Numbered from the stretch's first letter, positions 44,900 through 55,162 are shown. The stretch: DNA of 64,000 nt from Rhynchopus sp. YZ270_cl-10 (GCA_964035575.1 OZ037873.1:1240001-1304000); one strand, 5' to 3'. The notes: a model not told the origin generated them from the letters alone. Numbers and translations are program-made.

Positions 44900-45736
44900 A
44901 CATAAACTTTTTATTTTTATTTTGTGATAACGATTGTTGATCAAACGTCTCAAACACAGAGTGTCATCAAAAAAGGGGAGAAAAAAATTTTTCCCCACTG
45001 TTCTTCCTGAAAAAAAAATGTCATACCACAGACAACATTGGGTAACAACACAAAATTAGTGTGTGTACGGAAAAATAAAAACCCCTTTTTGGGTGAGTCG
45101 TATTGCTGAGGAAAAACGAAAGAAAGCTTCCTTTTTTTCCTTGAGTTACGTACATTTTGCTAAACAAAAAAGTTGTACCCCGGATAAAAATAATTGTAGT
45201 TCCGTTGATATTTTCATTTTTTTTTTTTTTGAAGGATACGCGTGACCATAAAAGCTCGTTCATCTTTTTTTTAAAAAATTTTCTCTTTCTCTTGTTCTCT
45301 CTTTTGTGTTGTATTTGGGCTTGAAGATGGGTGATTAGCTATTCGCCTCTCGAGTGATTCTTTTTTTGTTGTTGGTGCAGATCATCACCTTTGGTGCTCC
45401 TGGTAACTGAGGCGATTGTCGGCACAGCAGAATAACTTCTTTTCTTTTCCTTTTTTTTCGTCGTCTCTTCTAAAAAAAATACATCTACATCAAGGTTTTT
45501 TCCCCGAAGAAGGCTTCAGTTATTTTCTTTTTCTTTTTCTGAATGATTTTCAGCGTACCTCCTTTTTAAGCAAAAAAGGAAGACTCAGATTTAATTTTGA
45601 GGTCTGTCACAATCTTTTTGTCGTTGTTTGTTTTTTTTTTCTTTTCTTTCTCTTTCTCTTTTTCTAACGAGTTTTTTTTTAAATAAAGAACAGCCGTGGA
45701 CCGTGTCTTGGAGGTGTGTTTTTTTAATCATTTACT

Positions 45737-46484
45737 CAGGGCGTTCGCTATCGCCATCGTTTTTTCCTGATCGTGGCGAAATGCCAAAAACCCCGAAATT
45801 TTCGTTTTTTTACTAGTGCTTAAAATAGGTCAAAAAAAATTTTCCCGCCGGAGAGAAGTTAGTTCGTGGGGTGAATCCCTGGTACTGAATGGTCAAAAAA
45901 AATTTGCGATTTGCGCGTGATCCCTTCCCCAGCACAAGTGATATTACAGCTGAACTTTCCTGATACTAAAACCAGCAAAACGATGGAGAATTTCATCAAT
46001 CCCCCCTCACTGAGGGTCTCTTTGTGTTGTTTAATCAAACAGATGTACAAGAGAGGCATCTGTCATATGAGACTTCATCCTTATTTTGATTATTTTCAAC
46101 TCTCTGCCGTTGAAAGTAGAGTTGACACGAGCAGTGACACCTTCTATAACAGGGGGTACGGTACACCTTCAGCAGACTGCAGGATTGAGGAGCGAGCGGG
46201 AGTGCTGGGGAAACTTCCTCTCACGGCAGGCGGGTTTGCGGATGATTTTGAGTACAGTGGACACCCCTCTACGACCCCCCCTCCGGGGGGGTCTACAGGG
46301 TGGTGGGGAGAAATCTCTCTCTCTCTTTTTTTTTTTTTTTTCCCCCTTTTTTTATTTATTTATTTATTTATACAGGGTTTCGCCCCGGTGGGGCGAAGCC
46401 CTGGGGCGAAATAAAATGTCATTTTTTCAGGAAAAGATTTTTTTAACGAAAAAAAATATTTTTCGCCCCGGGGCGAACGCCCTG
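45737..46484. mobile_element. hAT-like non-autonomous element, copy 2
   Basis: The same CAGGGCGTTCGC/GCGAACGCCCTG ends as 18209-18941, with a different perfect 8-bp duplication, CATTTACT (45729-45736, 46485-46492). It is very similar to copy 1 throughout and carries about 30 bp that copy 1 lacks. It contains GATGTACAAGAGAGGCATCT, itself a small hairpin. It is 748 bp and non-coding. Confidence 0.94.
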
Positions 46485-46492
46485 CATTTACT

Positions 46493-46842
46493 TCCTAACC
46501 ATTCTACTCCTCGTCGTAAGATGTGTTTGTGCAAGATTTTCATTGTTTTTCCGTCACAAAGGTGGGTACTTCGGCTTTTAGTCAACAAAAAATATAACAC
46601 ACGACAGCTTTTTTTTGTGCACGAAAAAGTAATGTTCTTTGTGTACAATGATCTACCTCTCGTAACCTCCCCGTACTAAGCATTTTTTGGTCAGGCCGAA
46701 CACCTCTGTCTAAGCCAGAATACAGAGAGTGTGTGCAACTGTAATAAATCTTGCGTAAAAATAGCAAATTGACATCATGTGTGTAGAGGGAAGACTGCTC
46801 AACGTTTATTTTAAAAATATTGCCTTTTTTTTTTTTTTTTGG
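46493..46842. other. Spacer between two hAT-like elements
   Basis: Unique AT-rich sequence without a recognisable gene. It ends in a T-run next to the target duplication of the element at 46851. Confidence 0.4.
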
Positions 46843-46850
46843 AGTCCAAC

Positions 46851-47761
46851 CAGGGTTTTATATAGGAATTTTTTCCTGAACAAACAGGGGCAAAAACTGA
46901 GGATTCATTTTTTCTCACCCAGAAACGGAAAATGTGTTTTGAAAAAAAAATTCCGCGCTGCGCGCGGAAAATTACTACCCCCAACAGCCCTAAAAAATTG
47001 ATGCTACCCACACGTAACGTCAAGTCGAATACATCCTTCGCATGATGGAAAGGGATAATCCGATTCCCAACGAACTGCCGGACAATCTCCTAGGGGAGAT
47101 CGATCATCCAAGAATGTGTGTCACGAAAGAATCGTGCACTCGAACCTCACCTATGGTGACGATGATCTGTGACAGTCGCCTATCTAGATCGACTAGAAAA
47201 GCTCCATAAAGATTTTTTATTCAGGAGCAGGGCTTATATAGCGTCACCCAAAGGTTCCTGGCGAAGCCACGGTACGCAACATTTTTAAAAAATGTTGACA
47301 TAAAATGGCACTGACGTTAGTAATTATCGTCAGTTTCCGTAAATTTTACTTAGGTATTTTGCTAAAATGAAAGTTTCTGGCGAAGCCACGGTACGCAACA
47401 TTTCAAAAAAAATCCCTTAAAATTGCACATATTTACAACCAAACTATGTCATGGGAGGGTGGTTGCAATCTTGCGCCGCAGGCGCACGGTACGCTACTTT
47501 TTCTTTCGCCATGCTGTGTGCTTCCTTTTGCCACCGGGCCGTCCTTCCATTTGCCCGGGCTGTAGTTTCTTCGGTACGTATTTCTTTGGCATTTTGTGTT
47601 TTTTTCTTGTTGTGGCGGGTTCCCACGTCACGAGTCGTGTTCTAAGCCAGTAAAACGCCAAAAAAAAAATTTTTTTTTTTAGGTCCGAAAAGGGGAATTT
47701 TTTTTTTTTTTTTCAATAACTGAGGATTGCCCTCAGTTCTGACCCCCTATATAAAAGTCTG
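46851..47761. mobile_element. hAT-like element with CAGRSTTTTATATAGG ends
   Basis: The left end is CAGGGTTTTATATAGG and the right, inverted, CAGACTTTTATATAGG. A perfect 8-bp duplication AGTCCAAC lies at 46843-46850 and 47762-47769. The interior has a GC palindrome TTCCGCGCTGCGCGCGGAA, two copies of GCGAAGCCACGGTACGCAAC and the cassette GCGCCGCAGGCGCACGGTAC. An internal CAGGGCTTATATAG (47229) looks like the end of a nested relative. It is 911 bp. A coding-like patch lies at 47042-47209. Confidence 0.92.
47042..47209 (+). other. 55-codon coding-like open frame inside a hAT-like element
   Basis: An ATG-to-TAA frame begins MMERDNPIPNELPDNLLGEI and ends SRSTRKAP. Composition is about 50% GC in an AT-rich setting, and the frame is open 5' of the ATG for some codons. 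I recognise no family. It may be a scrap of transposase or a captured host exon. Confidence 0.25.
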
Positions 47762-47801
47762 AGTCCAACGTTTTGTTGTTGTTCTTTATTTGGTTGAGGT
47801 A

Positions 47802-47842
47802 TACTGCCACCGAGAGTGCTTTGTATTTCAAGTCATCCAGTT
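47802..47842 (+). repeat. ACGAGAGGG-type repeat, TGTATTTCAAG type
   Basis: GGTATACTGCCACCGAGAGT, then GCTTTGTATTTCAAGTCATC. The ACGAGAG core is changed to ACCGAGAG. Confidence 0.6.
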
Positions 47843-48969
47843 ATGGACCCCAAAAGTGCCCTTTTGTTTTAAGGAAATTGGTTTCTTTTACTTCTTACTC
47901 TAAACCCCTTACTCCCCCGCCCTTTCATGTGTGCTCTTCATATTGTTGAGTCATAAATATTAAGTGCGCTGATCACATAGGTTGAGTGTATCTTGCATCA
48001 AAACGTTGTTATTTTTTTTCTCTCCCAAAAAAGAAAAAAAGAAGAAAAAATCATTTCTTAATCTCCCTCAAGCAATTCCTCCAAAAGCAACTCCCACTCC
48101 CCCGATGTTGTGTGTTTACATTACATCAAGATTTTTTTTCCCCCCGCCTTTCTTTTCTAGGGTAACTACCAGCATGATGTTGAGAGTTTAGGTTTAATCA
48201 TAAGTTTGCTTTATTTTTCCTTTTGTCACTACAGTCACCTGAAGAGATGTAGATATGTACACACCAGATCTGAAAACCCCCCAGCCATTTTAGTGCGGTG
48301 CTTTTTTTATCAGTGTGCGTGTTTTATGGAGAAAAAAATATGAAAAAAAATGGGGTGACCAGATGGTGTCAGATGGCTCACGACTTAGGTTCATCTTGCA
48401 GAAGAAAAAAAACCTTTTCTTTTCGCGTCCGCTGGGATACACTTCTTTTTTTTTTCCACACGAAACTCATCTATTCCTCTTTCCCCCTTAAATAATGGGG
48501 TAGTCCCACTTCATCAAACGGGCCGAACCAACAAAAAAAAAGGGTAAATTATCACACTGCACTTTGGCAGTTTCTTTTGTTGTTGTTGTGTGTGTTTTTT
48601 GTGTGTTCCGTGTGTTGTTTTTATTTTTTGATACCACTTAATCTCGTCTTCCTTGGAAGGAAGGGGGGAAAGAAGCAGAGGGAAATAGTTAAATACCGTA
48701 ATGGAAAAGTGGATCAGAGCGACAGTGACTTTGCAGGTCATATTCACTTCACCTATACCGTGGTATCTTAAAATATATTATCTTTACCCTACTATGGCTG
48801 TACCCTGTTTGTTCAGTTGCAAAAAAAAAAAAAAAAAAAAAAATAAAGATAAAAAAAGAGGAGACGACACTGGTGGAAAACTCCATCTTTCGATTGAAAA
48901 TAATATCTTAATCATCTTTACCTTACTATGTGAGCTTTTTTGGCTGCAGCTTGATTGCGAATAAGAAGT

Positions 48970-49005
48970 ACACAGCCACGAGAGGGCCTGTTGTATTTCA
49001 AAGCC
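48970..49005 (+). repeat. ACGAGAGGG repeat, TGTATTTCAAG type
   Basis: GTACACAGCCACGAGAGGGC, then CTGTTGTATTTCAAAGCCG. Confidence 0.65.
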
Positions 49006-49254
49006 GTGTTTTTTTTTTTTTTGTTTTCTTTTTTGTAGCAATACAAAACAAAAAAGTTCTGTACACATTGTAGTTTTTTTTTTCTTTTTCGTTTACTGCT
49101 CGTAAATTCTCCACCTGATTTTGTTTTTTTTTTCCAGTTTTTGATTATTTTTTTTTTCGTAGCCGCGTGTACCGAGCAAATATGATTGGAGTGTTTTATT
49201 CCCGCAAACCCGTTGGAATGATCAACCATTTTAAAAAAAAAATGTCTCGAAAAA

Positions 49255-49312
49255 TGGTGTTACCGAAATCTTGTGAGGGAACTGTCAAAAATAGGGACTT
49301 TCGGGAACATCA
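49255..49312. mobile_element. GGTGTT fold-back, diverged copy
   Basis: The ends TGGTGTTACCGAAA and TTTCGGGAACATCA are inverted. The interior keeps ACTGTCAAAAATAGGG. It is related to 35446 and 36544. Confidence 0.7.
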
Positions 49313-49757
49313 AAATACCTTTTCTTTTTTTGACGGCACGAACAAAAAAATCACACAAAAAAGAAAAGAAAACAACACAAACTAAAACCACCCACAAAGT
49401 ATCATCTACTATCTACAGTCCATCTTCTGCCACCCCAAATAGGATTTTTCTCTAGAATGGAAAAGTATTAGTATTTTGCGTGACTTTCCCCTCTCCCCCA
49501 AAACTGAAAGTCAGCATATTTTTCCATCAAAATTGCTCTACCTCTATTAAGGAAAAAGAGTTTGTTTACATAGCGCCCTACTCTATCCATGGTTAGATCA
49601 TACGCCGTCATAGCGAGCAGGCCCTTTGGTTTGTGGGGAGCAAAAAGGCAGCTTCCTCTTGAAACCCGCCGGACTCCATTTTCTTTGGGGTTTCCAGGAC
49701 CCCGCAACAATACTGTGTTCCCTAAGGAATGGAGGAAAAAAAAGGGTTCAAAAAAAA

Positions 49758-49817
49758 GTGGAGATTGCTCAAACTGTGGCAACACAAACCGAGGCAACTT
49801 ACTCTAAACAATTTTTC
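49758..49817 (+). repeat. GTGGAG unit 2 repeat, 3' shortened
   Basis: GTGGAGATTGCTCAAACTGT, then CCGAGGCAACTTACTC, then AAACAATTTTTCAAA. It lacks part of the CTACACTACTCC block. Confidence 0.7.
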
Positions 49818-49983
49818 AAAAAATAATAAGAATAAGAGTTGTTGTATTAAACCCCAAAAAGGATCTATTTCTAATAAATGCCCCCCCTTTTTTTTTTGAT
49901 AAAACCCATCGTTTCCCCCCACCAAAACAAAAGTCATTACTGTCCTTACATCAAATATTTTTTTTTTCTTTACGCACTCCCAC

Positions 49984-50118
49984 CCACCCGCCGTAACGCG
50001 CCCTTCCTCTTCCAACCCCACGGCTACAAAACTATCAAGCAAAATTAAACAGAGCACAAAGCACTTTCAAAAACATACAAAAAAAAAACATTTTCAAACT
50101 CCCACCCACCCACCCACT
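49984..50118 (+). repeat. A-rich short insertion with ACTCCCACCCACCC direct repeats
   Basis: GCCGTAACGCGCCCTTCCTC, CTACAAAACTATCAAGC, CACAAAGCACTTTC and CATTTTCAA match the unit at 21724-21831. The flanking ACTCCCACCCACCC is present on both sides. Long flanking direct repeats and an A-rich 3' part are what target-primed retroposition produces. Confidence 0.65.
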
Positions 50119-50689
50119 CACCCCTTCTCCTGAACAACACCTTTTTTTACCTTTTTCTCGTTCAAACTTTCCTCTAATTAACGAAACTTTTAAGTAAAGA
50201 GATCTAGAGAGTGGTTTTTACCTTTCCCTGGTTTTTGCCACAAAATATGATGTCGCGTTTTTGCCCAAATGGATAGTAAAGACCGTCTGTTGTCGGCTGT
50301 ACTTAGGCCTTTGGGAATACAGCTCTTGTGTGCGGTTTATTTTTATTTTATTTTGCATCCCTTCAGGACCAATAAGGACCGTAAGAGAACCCCCGAGATT
50401 TTTTTCCCCCCCCAAAACTCTCAAGCCTCCACTGTAGAGTTCTCTCTTCGGTGTTTATGGATGCAAAAACCACACAAAAAAAAAAAAAAAAAAAAAAATG
50501 ACGTTTCTCTGACAGGCCTTTTTCTAAATCCGGTCCCCGTCCCCAGATTTGGAAAAATAAATTTTTTTCCCGCACTTTTTTTCCCGCCGTCTCTACTGCG
50601 TTTTAGGGGTTCACAGGGGCTCAGAGGAGCCCGAGAAAAAATACCGCGTGTCTGGATGAGACCGCTCGTGCAAAATAACCAGTTTTCGG

Positions 50690-50985
50690 GGGAGGGGAAA
50701 AAAAGGGGGGGAGGGGTGCCGAATCCAGAACACCCCCCCCACCAAGTCCCCCCCGTGTGGTTGAACGGGAGTACCTTGGGGAAATGGGTTGCTGACCGCA
50801 CCATGAAATCCCGCACCATCCAGGCTGTACCTCAAAATTTTTTTGCCTGCGGCGCCATTTTTCATTTTTTGCTCCGCAAAAAAAGGGTTCGTTGAGTGAC
50901 TCTGTGGTGTTACACCGTGCCCTAAATTTTTTTTTGCCTGCGGCGCCATTTTTTTTTTTACTTTTTTTTGCTCCGCAAAAAAAAT
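50690..50985. repeat. Block homologous to the 22006 element, with doubled GC cassette
   Basis: It shares GAACGGGAGTACCTTGGG-like sequence, GGGTTGCTGACCGCACCAT and CCATCCAGGCTGTACC with 22120-22195. Two copies of GCCTGCGGCGCCATTTTT plus TTGCTCCGCAAAAAA follow (50847-50887, 50937-50980). No element ends were found. Confidence 0.7.
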
Positions 50986-51036
50986 GCAGTCCCTCTGTTC
51001 CCAATGTCTTCCCTGGTCAGCAGCGCCGAAACTTAC

Positions 51037-51261
51037 CTCATGGACCACACTTCGCTGAGGCGGTGCACGAACCAATGGTTCATTTTCTTTCAAGTCTGCC
51101 TCGATAAAGAAATCTCTGAAACTCATACAGAAACCAGTAGTAGTTTTTCCGAGAGACCACAAAGTGAGGTGGCAAAACGCCACATTTCGGAGGATTACTG
51201 CAGCCCTGGCCAACCTGGAGCCCTCCTCACCCTCGTCGAGGCACAAGTACCCCTCCGCCAT
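51037..51261 (-). pseudogene. Possible exon fragment on the minus strand
   Basis: On the minus strand an ATG at 51261 opens 75 codons with balanced codon use, beginning MAEGYLCLDEGEEGSRLARA. It reaches a consensus splice donor, GAG followed by GTAAGT, at 51037. The frame then runs into GC-cassette sequence typical of the mobile elements. This suggests a host gene fragment carried next to or within an element. A + strand frame of about 99 codons overlaps it, so the coding strand is not certain. No family is recognised. Confidence 0.25.
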
Positions 51262-52034
51262 TCTTCCACACTATCCGTGAGGACGATTTTGCGCTGCGTA
51301 TGAGCAAGGGGCAGCCCGTATCAGCTTTGTCTATAAATCCCTCCACCCATCACCCAAATATGGTCCAGATTGTGTTCAATTGGGTCAAATTTTCACAGCC
51401 CAAATTTGTCATGGAGGCGGGCGCAAAGCGCAAAAACCCCCGAAAAAGGGCACAAAAATCACACAAAAAAGACGCGCAAAGGGCGGGAAAAAAACCGGTC
51501 CCCAGCCGAAAAAACCCGGGAAAATAGGCCCGTCGGTTCAGGCCTGTTCTCTGATCATCTCACAGCTCTGCCCAACAAAGGAAAAAAACAGCCTCCTTGT
51601 ATTGCTTTGGATCCCCACCACCATCCACATTTTCAACAAAATACTCAATCTTTCCTGTATTTTTGGTTCAACGTATCTTACCATTTTTGTTTTGTTTTTT
51701 TTCCCCTCTGCTCGCTAGTATATGGTTTTTCATTTCTTTCTCGGCTCCCCACATGGTTTCCCCCCCCGTTTAGAGAAATGGGGGGTAAGTGGGAAAATAT
51801 GGCCAGCAAATCAAAACAAAAAAGACAAAAAAGAAAATAGCCTATTTCATTGTCAATACAAGCAACACCAAACACAAATTCCATCATTTGAAAAAAACCT
51901 ACTGAGAATGTGGTAAAATGTACTTTGTGCCGACAGGGGGAAAAACTGTCTTTTTTTAAAAAGGCACGGTGCACGAATTACCTGTGAGTTGGGTAGCTGA
52001 GGAGAGTGTCAACAAAACAAAAAAACCAGTATAG

Positions 52035-52079
52035 GTGGAGCACACTCTAGGGTGGCTACACTAATACAACCAAGTTTTC
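52035..52079 (+). repeat. GTGGAG unit 1 repeat
   Basis: GTGGAGCACACTCTAGGGTG, then GCTACACTAATACAACCAAG, then TTTTCAAAAAG. It runs directly into the GTCGACACAAC repeat at 52094. Confidence 0.72.
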
Positions 52080-52093
52080 AAAAAGCAAAAAAA

Positions 52094-52162
52094 GGCTTCG
52101 GCTAACTTTGAGTACAAAACTTTGTTCCGTTTTTTTGGAGCTAAGTCATTGTCGACACAACA
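52094..52162 (+). repeat. GTCGACACAAC repeat
   Basis: AGGCTTCGGCTAACTTTGAG, then TACAAAAC, then TCATTGTCGACACAACAAAA. Confidence 0.7.
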
Positions 52163-52245
52163 AAAAAACACAATTGAAGTAAACACCACATGAATCAATA
52201 ACCGTTTTCTCTCTTTTTTTAAAAAAAAAAAAGATGTTCCATGCA

Positions 52246-53122
52246 CAGAGCTCGCGCTAAAGTCCATCCCTCATCCCGGGATTTTTGGGGGTTTTGGTAG
52301 GAACGTTTTTTTTTTGCAGTACGGGGATTTCATTAAGAAACCAGAAGTTCTAATATTGTTGAGTAAGACCACCACATAGTGGACTTGCATATACATGTGA
52401 CCCCGCCGTGGAACGCAATTGGCTCGGAAAGTCAAAAGAAAGAGGAGAAAAAAGAAAAGGAAAAAAAAAAAAAAAAGTTGGTTACCGTGCGCCTGCGGCG
52501 CTGCCTGTTCCCTTCCAGTTTCTACAGGCAAACACTTGCCCCCTTTACCTTACACTGACGGGTTTTGACCAAAACCAAGAACTTGTCCATTTCGGCAAAT
52601 TGACCCCACCACAGAACGGACGAATTCCGGAAATGCAAATGCCGGTGTTTTCGCGCATTTTCATGTTGCAAGACGTTCAGGATCAGGGAGAGAAAATCTG
52701 GTTGTGGGATTTACATTGGCCCTCTTTACCCACATGGATTTTGACCAAAACCAAAAAATTGGCCATTTCGGCAAAGTGACCCCACCACAGCGCGGACGGA
52801 TTCCGGAAATTCCAATCGCGGTATGTTTTGGGGCTGAAAACCCACTGATTTTCAGGAGAAAAATTGCTTCCAAATCTCGGAATTTTCCGAATTTTCCTGA
52901 AAATGACCCTTGTTTACGAGTATGGGTTCATATTTTGCGAAAATTTAAGTCACTAAAATTTTGTCCATTTTTCCGTATATACCCCACCACAAGCCGGGAT
53001 TGGCCCGGAAATGCCACAAAACGGGGTTTCCGGGCCTCCCCAGCTAACCTTTTCAAGGAACGTTTTTCCGTACCCGAAATCCATTTTTTCCCCATTTTTT
53101 CCCATAATTAGCGCGACCACTG
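52246..53122. mobile_element. hAT-like element with CAGNGNTCGCGCTAA ends, complete
   Basis: The left end is CAGAGCTCGCGCTAA and the right, inverted, CAGTGGTCGCGCTAA. A perfect 8-bp duplication TCCATGCA lies at 52238-52245 and 53123-53130. The interior repeats GACCCCACCAC and CCGGAAATGCAAAT in degenerate units and holds CCGTGCGCCTGCGGCGC. It is 877 bp and non-coding. The near-identical partial copy at 16377 shows recent spread. Confidence 0.92.
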
Positions 53123-53440
53123 TCCATGCACTGTGAGACATCCTTATCATTTTAGCTCTTTTTCTTTTCTATAACTGGGTGTTCTTGTTGAGGGTTTTTT
53201 TAATAACATAATCCTAAAAGGAAACAACACAAAGAGAGGGACCGTATTTTGCAGTCTTACAGTTTTCTCTGTTCTTTGTGTTTTTTTTTTGTTTGCCAAT
53301 CGTAGCTGCTATCTAGTAGTCTATAATCAAACAAATATTTTTTGGTTGCCAATAAAATAGTCTTTGCAGACTTGACAGGCGGTTGAGATAATACCTTCTA
53401 CCAAAAAATAAAAGAGGAAAAAAAAACCCCCCTACTAGCC

Positions 53441-53478
53441 CCTAGTGGGCTCTTGGGCGATTGTCGACACAACAAAAA
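53441..53478 (+). repeat. GTCGACACAAC repeat, 3' part
   Basis: CCTAGTGGGCTCTTGGGCGA, then TTGTCGACACAACAAAAA. Confidence 0.6.
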
Positions 53479-54022
53479 AAATGACATCCCTTCTTTTTGC
53501 AAAAGAAACAGAACATTTCCCGAACCAAAGAACGAAAAACAATTTTCCCCCTCCCTCTCTCTTTTCCCTCGCCTTCCCTCCCCCAGGTTCTGTGATTCAC
53601 ACAAGGTAACCACCCTATTTGTCCCTCCCCCCTTCCCACTCCGTCCTTTACCCATTTTACCCTTTCTCCCTACCCCCCCCTTTAGGCGACGATCACCTTG
53701 GTTAAGGATCTAAAAAAGCTAAAAAAAACACAAAACACAAAATAACAAAAACAAAGAGTACAAAACATAAACAAAAAAAAAAACATCTACAAACCCCCTC
53801 TCCTTTAGGCTAAGCTTAAGATTATTCAAGCAGTTCCGAGATGTGCCCCCGCGAGGACCTCTCTTTTTAATTTTTCGCGCTATTTTTTTCTTCTTTTTTT
53901 TTGTTACCCCCCTCCTGAGTGTGTTTGATGCACATTTTAAACCTTGATGGATATGTGTGCATGAGAGCAGTTTATGGTGACTAAATGTTCACAACATTAA
54001 GTAATCTAATCAGACTACCCCC

Positions 54023-54052
54023 CCACTAAGCACAGAGAGGCTTAGATTGATC
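54023..54052 (+). repeat. ACGAGAG-type hairpin repeat
   Basis: CACTAAGC, ACAGAGAG, GCTTAGATTGATCC. It is preceded by ACATTAAGTAATCTAATCAG, also found before the copy at 55501. Confidence 0.7.
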
Positions 54053-54078
54053 CTAACTTTTCTTTCTCCTTATGTAGT

Positions 54079-54106
54079 GTCTGTGCACGAGAGGCACATT
54101 CATTCG
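54079..54106 (+). repeat. ACGAGAG-loop hairpin repeat, GTGC stem
   Basis: TGTCTGTGC, ACGAGAG, GCACATTCATTCG. The stem is TGTGC/GCACA, perfect. Confidence 0.75.
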
Positions 54107-54761
54107 TTCAATTTTTTTCATTTATATTTTACGACCCCAACTGACATCATCCACTTTTATTTTTTTTTTATTTTGCGAAAAAAAAAAAACTCAAAGCAAA
54201 CTGTCAGACCAGAGGCCTAGTCTCTGCTACACACATAGTTTGGACAAATGTTGTGTGCTGTTCTGGAGATATGTCCTTGCCCTCAATACCGTGATTACCC
54301 TGAAGGGGTCGTGGTTTTTTTTTTTTTTGTGGCGCGAATTAGCGGGCTCTTTCATGCTTTTTGGAATAAAAAATAAAACTTTTGCTGAGGGGGAGAGTTT
54401 TGTGTTCCTGAAAAAAACAGAAATTGCAAAGGAGAGAGCTTCTATTACGTTGCCACAAAGGAGGGTTACAAACCTTCTGTCTTGTTTGGCAGAAATGGTA
54501 CTCTTTTTCAACGAGGTTAAAAAGAGTCTGGTCGGGAGGGAACCAGAGTCGAAAAACAAAAATAAGGAAAAATAATGTGTATCTGCGATTTTTGCAAAGT
54601 CGTTTGCGCACTGTTTTATTTTTTATTTTTATTTGGTGTAAACGATGACCTGTCTTGTTTGGCATGGTGATTATAAATTATATCGTCGGCAAAAAGCGCG
54701 GAAGAAAACGGTAAGAGGCTGAGAGAGGCTGAGAGTGGAAGAAAAAAAAAGTACTTTGTCC

Positions 54762-54801
54762 CACCTTTGGTGGGTACTTAGGCAATTGTCGACACATAAC
54801 A
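54762..54801 (+). repeat. GTCGACACAAC repeat, 3' part
   Basis: ACCTTTGGTGGGTACTTAGG, then CAATTGTCGACACATAACAA. Confidence 0.55.
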
Positions 54802-55162
54802 AACTTAGATAAGGCGTATGGACAATTTTTTTGTCTTCTTTTCTGTAGTACAACAAAACAAAACCTGGCTTCCAGCCACCATTTTTATTGTACTGACCCT
54901 AAGGTTTTTCCTCAAAATAAATGTGGATTCTTAGGCGCTTGTCGATAGCAATTTACAGCAAAACAATTTTTTTTCTTTTTCGGTGGGGGGTCTGTCTCTC
55001 AGGGATGGGCCCCCCTTTCTTTTTCTCTTCAAAATTTATTTTTCTAATCATTTGGTTTTTTGCATCCCCCTTGTATCTCCCCTTTGGAGATCTTCTCCAG
55101 CTATGTTGTCCTCCTTCAACACGGTATCAGTTATTTTTTCACCATTTCTAACGATGGGTGCA

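Larger units (their letters stand above)
42708..45728. other. Gene-less region with sparse repeats
   Basis: It contains a degenerate GTCGACACAAC-type 3' end near 42885, a degenerate TGCCTGCGTCC repeat near 43190-43480, an inverted-repeat sequence at 43749-43906 and a large-loop hairpin repeat at 44858. No gene is recognised. Confidence 0.5.
47770..52237. other. Gene-less region with repeats and a GC-rich chimeric block
   Basis: It contains ACGAGAGGG-type repeats (47802, 48970), a GGTGTT fold-back (49255), GTGGAG unit 2 (49758), an A-rich insertion (49984), a block homologous to the 22006 element (50690-50985), a coding-like minus-strand patch (51037-51261), GTGGAG unit 1 (52035) and a GTCGACACAAC repeat (52094). 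No complete gene is recognised. Confidence 0.5.
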
